15,424 nt of DNA from Candidatus Omnitrophota bacterium. GTDB taxonomy: Bacteria; Omnitrophota; Gorgyraeia; 1-14-0-20-64-10; JACQQZ01. Positions 14,445-15,424 of the stretch are shown piece by piece (the first letter of the stretch is position 1; the number at the start of each line of letters is the position of its first letter). A program made the position numbers and the translations under genes. The stretch lies in assembly GCA_016206755.1 (NCBI GenBank), contig JACQQZ010000084.1, forward strand, positions 1 through 15,424, in the 5' to 3' direction. A model generated the notes under the pieces. That model did no database searches. It was not told the origin of the DNA and saw nothing but the letters and a program-made list of their open reading frames with translations.

Positions 14445-15424
14445 GCGTGCGCGTCCGTTTCGCTCCAAGTCCCACCGGTTATCTTCACATCGGTTCAGCC
14501 CGGACAGCGCTTTTTAACTGGCTCTATGCGCGCCACCACAAGGGCACGATGATCCTTCGCGTGGAAGACACCGACAAAGTCCGCTCCAAAAACGAATTTC
14601 TCGACGAGATCATGCGTTCGCTCAAATGGCTGGGCCTCCATTGGGATGAAGGCCCGATCTTTCAAAGCCGGCGGTTCGACCGCTATCGAGAAATTGCGCA
14701 AGGATTGCTCAAGGCGGGAGCGGCCTATGAGGAAAAAGGGGCCATTATTTTTCGCGTCATCGCAGGCGAGACGCTGCGCTTCAACGACCTGGTCCATGGC
14801 GAGATCGCATTTGAATCGCAGACCCTCAAAGACCAGGTGCTCATGAAAGGCGACGGCGCGCCGGCCTACAACTTCGCCTGCGTGGTGGATGATTCGGACA
14901 TGGAGATCAGCCATGTGATCCGCGGCGATGACCACATCTCCAATACGCCGAAACAGCTCATCCTCTACCGCGCCTTAAAATGGGAACCGCCCGCTTTTGC
15001 GCACATCCCGCTGATTTTAGGCGAGGACCGCTCCCGCATGTCCAAACGCCACGGGGCGACTGCCATCGATGAATACCGCAAGGCCGGTTACCTGCCGGAA
15101 GCGCTCGTGAATTTTATCAGTCTTTTGGGCTGGTCTCCCGGAGGCGACAGGGAAATGCTCTCCATCCAGGAAATCGTCGATGCGTTTGATCTGGGGCGGG
15201 CGGGTCACACCGGCGCCGCCTTCAACGTCGAAAAGCTCAATTGGATGAACGGCGAATATTTGAAAAACATTCCGGCGGAGATCTTGATCGGGCTGTGGAT
15301 GCCGCTTTTGACGGAGCGGGGCGACTTGCCTGAAGGGGTCACGGCGGCCAAGCTCGAGCCGATCTTGAAACTTTTCCACGGGCGCGTCAGCCAATTGGAT
15401 GATTTTGTGATGCAGGCCTGCGGA
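14441..15424 (+). CDS. gltX: Glutamyl-tRNA synthetase, 3' end beyond the window
   Basis: The enzyme charges tRNA(Glu) with glutamate for translation and for the HemA/HemL tetrapyrrole route. 328 codons are present and the frame is open at the window end, so roughly 140 or more C-terminal residues are missing. The HIGH-type motif is PSPTGYLHIGSARTALFNWL (9-28). Further marks are RVEDTDKVRS (40-49), YNFACVVDDSDMEISHVIRG (143-162), DDHISNTPKQLILY and the KMSKS-type SRMSKRHGA (198-206). Between AYEEKG (95-100) and IIFRVIAGETLRFNDLVHGE (102-121) the usual insertion of about 40 residues, with its Cys-x-Cys and YxGxCR zinc-ligand region, is absent. A non-discriminating or tRNA(Gln)-specific GluRS cannot be excluded. 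AAAGGAG at 14421-14427 precedes the ATG by 13 bases. Confidence 0.95.
   Translation, partial: MSVRVRFAPSPTGYLHIGSARTALFNWLYARHHKGTMILRVEDTDKVRSKNEFLDEIMRSLKWLGLHWDEGPIFQSRRFDRYREIAQGLLKAGAAYEEKGAIIFRVIAGETLRFNDLVHGEIAFESQTLKDQVLMKGDGAPAYNFACVVDDSDMEISHVIRGDDHISNTPKQLILYRALKWEPPAFAHIPLILGEDRSRMSKRHGATAIDEYRKAGYLPEALVNFISLLGWSPGGDREMLSIQEIVDAFDLGRAGHTGAAFNVEKLNWMNGEYLKNIPAEILIGLWMPLLTERGDLPEGVTAAKLEPILKLFHGRVSQLDDFVMQACG

Overview
The window is a gene-dense bacterial segment. Every gene I can support lies on the + strand. The gene set (HemL, CysK, RNase Y with a YmdB-type phosphodiesterase, exonuclease VII, GluRS) is ordinary bacterial housekeeping. One very large protein begins with a signal-peptide-like segment ending in an LRQTNAGMEES-type stretch and carries repeated GLEE pentapeptides. 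From memory this style is typical of uncultured Omnitrophota (formerly OP3), so an Omnitrophota-like genome is my best guess, at moderate confidence. No rRNA, tRNA, CRISPR array or intact insertion sequence was seen.

Layout. Positions 1-1264 are an accessory patch of toxin-antitoxin material. It holds one complete BrnT toxin/antitoxin pair. Next come the 3' remnant of a second BrnT with its intact antitoxin, and then a small antitoxin-like gene followed by what looks like a 15-codon stub of a nucleotidyltransferase toxin. The third module is flanked by two imperfect copies of the hemL 5' end, so this patch was rearranged at the front edge of the housekeeping operon.

Positions 1270-7840 look like one long transcription unit: hemL, cysK, an Rrf2-type regulator, a band-7/prohibitin-like envelope protein, 5-formyl-THF cyclo-ligase, rny and the ymdB-like gene. 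hemL/cysK and cysK/rrf2 overlap by a few bases. The regulator overlapping cysK suggests local control of cysteine synthesis. RNase Y and the YmdB-like protein are a recurrent pair, separated here by a GC-rich leader that can fold into a long hairpin.

Positions 7841-7931 hold a plausible sigma70-type promoter for a 1326-codon gene. That gene encodes an apparently exported multidomain protein of unknown function with a recognisable GHKL ATPase domain. Its stop overlaps the start of an inositol-monophosphatase/HisN-like gene, followed tightly by xseA, xseB (both exonuclease VII subunits) and gltX, which runs off the end of the window. GltX makes the Glu-tRNA(Glu) that starts the C5 tetrapyrrole pathway in which HemL acts, although the two genes lie in different units here.

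The most unusual items are the giant GHKL protein with its repeated GLEE seams, the duplicated hemL start around decayed toxin genes, the GluRS lacking its usual Cys-rich insertion, the Gln in place of a metal-binding Asn in the YmdB homologue, and the rny-ymdB hairpin.
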